From contig CM012953.1 in the NCBI GenBank assembly GCA_000181795.3, positions 16,607,545 to 16,671,544 of the forward strand: a stretch of 64,000 nt of DNA. Direction: 5' to 3'. A program made the position numbers and the translations under genes. The notes under the pieces are model-generated. The model did no database searches, was not told the DNA's origin, and saw nothing but the letters and a program-made list of their open reading frames with translations. Position 1 is the first letter of the stretch; each line of letters opens with the position of its first letter. Shown one piece after another: positions 60,000 through 64,000 of the stretch. The DNA comes from Trichinella spiralis. Taxonomy: Eukaryota; Nematoda; Enoplea; Trichinellida; Trichinellidae.

Positions 60000-62900
60000 C
60001 CTGAAATTTGACATTTTAAAATAAATTTAACAACATCAATAACGCCTACTACAAAAAATACTTCAAAACAAATTATATGACAAACTTACTGTATGACGTG
60101 CTAAATTAATATTCCAAATGATAAGTTTCTGAATGCATTATAAACACAACCTTATACATTTATGGCTTATGAAATGACCCAGTGCGTGCCCAGAATACCA
60201 ATCTTTACGTTTTAAATACAATAAAAAGAATAACAATGCCCTTTTCAGCAATGAACATAACAATGAAATGGATTACAGTTCGGAAATGAATTAAAGTAAT
60301 ATAACGAATCTCGTCTGAGGCACCGCCTCTGCTACAATTCCAATTCTGCCTTTTTTTGCCTCTGGTCAGTAATCGCAGGACCAACGTAAAAAACGGAAAA
60401 AATTTAAATAAAATTAATAACATGTTTTGAAATGAAAAACATGATTTGTATACGTTTAAAGGAAACTAACTAGATACAATTTACAAAAAAGAAATGTTGA
60501 ATAGAAATTGTTAATAGGCAAACACTGCAAAACTAATCGAAATTTCACTTGGTTGATCTGCTGCAGATTAAACAAACAATGAATATATATATATATATAT
60601 AACTTAAAGATTACTTTTATTTTCCAGTTGCGCTTATTTAGAGCAATTTTGTTTTCAATTTACATACGTTATCAAGCATAACATGTAAAATTTGTTATCA
60701 TCATCAATGATCATTAAGAAAACAACTCAAATGTTTAAACATTGAAATACTGTATATACATGCTTTATTCAAACTCCTTTTATTGAGTTTCTAAAAAGTT
60801 GTGCGCAACAACAAAAATGCGAAAAGTGCAAAATTACTATCTGTTCCTTCTTATATCTTAATTCTTGCGAAGCTTAACCATATTCATAATCCCTCAACAT
60901 TAAAATCATTACCATTAAAAGACTGCCAATGCTATTGCATTTCAGAGTTATTCAATATTCCCTCTAACTAAACAGTACATTGATCGATCAGAAAATCCAA
61001 TTGATTTTGGAAATATACTACCATAAAACTATACCTAAACAAAGCGTTCATGTAATGGAAAAATACTCTTCACAGTTGGGCATTTTAAAATATATTCAAA
61101 CACTTTTTAACCCACCACATCAAAGTTAAACAGAACGATACCGAAACATTCTTGCATGTGTATAAAAAATGAGCATTCACTTAAAATTGAGTAAGAAAAA
61201 GTTAAATCAATCACAGGAAAATAAGAATAAATAATCATTGAAAGTGCTTATATAAATATATATATATATATATATATGCATAACACAACAAATAATTTGA
61301 AAAGACTAAATCATGCAAATGGTATCATTAATACAGACTAAATCATAATGAACAAAATAATTTTTGAAAATTATTCCTCTTTCATATATTCATGGCAAAT
61401 CTTCTGCAAACAAGCATAACATGTTATACATTAGTTGCACAATTAATTAAAGATAATAAAAAAACTGATTAAAAAAACAAGCATTGTTTTTGTATTGCTT
61501 TCTTATATAAATGTTTTCTTTCAATCTTAAGCTGGCTGAAAGTTAATCTAAAAAGTTCATTTTATTTAACAAATTAAATGTGCCATAATAAAATTTTTCA
61601 GTGCAGATTAGGAAAACTAAAATCAAAAAATCAACAATGATCAATAGTGAAACAAATATCAGTCATGGAAAAACATATTAAATATTTGTTTCGTAAAATA
61701 TATTCAACATGATTTAATTTAAGAATAATACTGGCTTAAAACAATTACCGTTACTACCAATTTATTTTATATTTAACTCTTTCACTTTCCTAAAAATGCC
61801 ACATAATATATATAGCATAAATAAAGGTGGAATATATTAAAAAAACAAGAATTTAACATCTTGTTATATTACTGTTCTTCTCATTTTATCACTGTTCATA
61901 ATTTTTAACATCGATTATTTCATTTTGTTTTGTCATTAAGCTTCCTTCACAGACGAAATACAATTCAAAATTTATTTTTACTTGGAGTTATTCATATGCT
62001 CCACTTCCATATTCTCTTTTGATGCTGTGTACTTCCAAATTAATAATATATACTTTCAAATACTTAGCTTCAAAGTTAAATATTGGGAATGAGAATTTTG
62101 CACTACAGTAAAATGCAATCAAGTTCAATTTATTCTTTGCAACAAATTATTTATTAATTATGATTATCACTCATTTAATGATTAAAATTTGAAATTAAAG
62201 TAAAATTTTACTATACAAAAGAAAGAGCTGGATTTTAAAATGAGTTTTCAGTTCATTCTTTCTAAAAACGGTTTCTGTAATTATTTAATTTAAACATGAA
62301 CATTTTAGGAAAGCATTCTTTAGGCTTTCCGCTTTAAATCATGCTATTTTTAGAATGATAATTTAATTTACATAAAGTTTTCTGACACTGCTATCAGAAA
62401 AATCAGTAGCTGTTTAAGGACGTGTTCTGCCAAGCTTTTCAGTCTTCATGCATTAATGGTGCTTCTTTAGACTTAAGACTTATCCATCTTTTGTGTATGT
62501 TCGACTACGTAAAAGAATATAATTAATTAAATATTATATGTGCAAAAAATACGAGCTTGTTACAAAGTGAGCAAAAGTTCACATTCAAATGAATCCAACG
62601 AGCGAAGCTTTTGAGTGGATCAAGTGATAAGGCTAGTTAAATAAAAATATCAGGCTAACAGGAGAAGCTGTTCTGAAGGAAATGTCCAATTTTAAAACAA
62701 ACTTTTGTTAGAAGTCACTTTATGAGGCAGCAGCCACCAAGAGGAGAGAAGTTCAGTTCTTGAAGTTGTATTCGTTATGACCATAAAACTCATTGTGACG
62801 TATAGCTCTGCCACTGTGTAGTTATCCTATAAGTTTATTGATAAATTATAGTCTTAGACGCTACGAACTGCTGTGTTCACAAGTTGTTTTGTCAAATCTG

Positions 62901-63059
62901 AACAATATCGGTTTCTCTAAAGACCCCTTTAATCTGAATGATTCAACTACTTCTGCCCTCATAAGAGGACTCTAGAACCATTGAGACAAGGAGCAAAAAT
63001 CTTTTTTTATTGAAGCGTAGTGCATACCGTTTGTAGTAAATTAAGACTACTCATATTTT
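60000..63059. other. Gene-free AT-rich stretch
   Basis: About 3 kb with only low-complexity reading frames. It includes the upstream region of the Sds3-like gene and AT microsatellites at 60583-60602 and 61256-61277. Nothing else supported. Confidence 0.5.
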
Positions 63060-63245
63060 TAAATTTATAAGAAGGCGTGGCTCAAGCTTCTAGAGTAGTA
63101 TTTTCCAAATTTTTCGGGGAATCTCCTCCTTGGAAGGCATATATTTGACAAATCCCACCCCTAAATTATTGCAATAAAATGAATTTTTAAATTGACTATT
63201 TAAATCGAATGTTCATTCAAAAATAATCATATAGTGAGAAAATAA

Positions 63246-63617
63246 TTAATGTGGACGAGCTTGATGCGTTGCGACTAATCTGTTTACATTGACTTCAATG
63301 TGCGTAAGAAACAGACGTGAGTCACCACGTTAGGCGATTTGCAGTTGGCTTCTTTTTTTCATTCAAAGGTCAGTCACCACAATGAAGCCACGTTCAACTA
63401 AATAGGAAGATGGGAAAGCAAGTAACTTTCTTACCATTGCCCATAAACCGATATAAAGATCTGCAATTTGATGCTGCAGCCAGAAAGAATGATATCCGTT
63501 CTTGAATTTCAGCTTTAAAACTTAATTGGTTTGTAATTCAATTAATTCCTCTTCTAATTCCATTTCTGTTTCATCAGTGTTTGAAAATGGGTCTATCACC
63601 CAATTTGGAATCTTCAT
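63246..63617 (-). pseudogene. hAT transposase C-terminus, decayed
   Basis: The minus strand gives MKIPNWVIDPFSNTDE, then EMELEEELIELQTN, a stop, LKLKFKNGYHSFWLQH, LYIGLWAMVRKLLAFPSSYL, VERGFIVVTDL, and a LQIA...RGDSRLFLTHIEVN tail ending at 63246. This is the dimerisation region of ZBED5/SCAND3-type hAT transposases, well known for the order FW, LLAFPSSYLVERGFS, KKRNRL, RGDLRL. In-frame stops follow LQTN, TDL and QIA, so it cannot be translated. The sequence down to about 63060 may be the element's 3' tail. No catalytic core, terminal repeats or 8-bp duplication seen. Confidence 0.75.
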
Positions 63618-64000
63618 TGTGAACAGTGAGTGAACAGTGAACTGGGAAACATGTTACATAACCAGCAAAAATAATACTGATTGATCATGTTTAATCAATA
63701 ATTTAAAAAATGAGCATAAAAAACGTAACTTCTATGTTAGTTTTAGAATTAATAAAACGATATTATAAAAATGATCGCTATTTCAATATTATTTTGTTTT
63801 TCTATGCTGTTATTTGTTTTATTTTTTAAACAGGCAAGATTAATTTAGACTGAAAATTAAACAATTTTAAGCATAAATTTTATTTTACAATTTAATTTCT
63901 TTAACAGTAATATATAATAATAGCATCTTTTAAAAGCTTTAAAATTTCTTCTTGATTTTCATATTACTATTTTAAAGTTTTTCTTTTTTTGTCTTTTCAT
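63618..64000. other. No gene seen
   Basis: AT-rich sequence to the window edge. It does not continue the hAT transposase in any frame. Confidence 0.5.

Noticed and set aside
1-64000. CRISPR arrays, bacterial-type operons or rRNA genes
   Set aside because: No regularly spaced direct repeats, no ribosome-binding-site-led gene clusters and no rRNA signature; intron-bearing genes show this is eukaryotic nuclear DNA.

Overview
The window is nuclear DNA from a small, AT-rich animal genome. A clade I (Trichinella-like) nematode fits best. Four things point that way: conserved eukaryotic genes cut by many short introns, BEL/Pao retroelements, fossils of KRBA2-like integrase genes, and a chymotrypsin-fold protease homologue that has lost its catalytic residues. 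The assignment is an inference; no rRNA or mitochondrial marker is present.

Layout. Positions 1-2411 carry no gene but hold a MITE-like inverted-repeat element and two copies of a dispersed repeat (R1). On the minus strand follow an inactive secreted serine-protease homologue (2412-3741), HIRA (4216-12920) and UBA2/SAE2 (about 14369-17520). One HIRA intron holds a 2.4-kb element with near-perfect 38-bp terminal inverted repeats and a decayed KRBA2-like integrase gene; the next intron holds a second fragment of that gene family. Positions 17736-41087 are a nest of LTR elements. BEL/Pao element A (minus strand) is split by BEL/Pao element C (plus strand), with matching 5-bp target duplications at both ends of C. 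Between the two halves of C, and between two assembly gaps, lie a nearly whole BEL/Pao element B, a Gypsy-type gag-protease fragment, a short F-box-like reading frame and a third R1 copy. Solo LTRs are nested in or abut the LTR of A. From 41479 on the sequence is genic again: UTP20 (plus), DBR1 (minus, convergent), a GNAT acetyltransferase (minus) and an Sds3-like gene (minus). The last 4 kb is AT-rich and holds one decayed hAT transposase C-terminus.

The host genes are housekeeping nuclear functions with no operon logic between them: H3.3 chaperone (HIRA), SUMO E1 (UBA2), small-subunit rRNA processing (UTP20), intron lariat turnover (DBR1) and possibly Sin3/HDAC repression (Sds3-like). Multi-exon models were assembled by eye from frame continuity, GT/AG (once GC/AG) junctions and remembered family sequence, so small exons may be off by a few codons. 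No CRISPR, tRNA or rRNA gene was seen.
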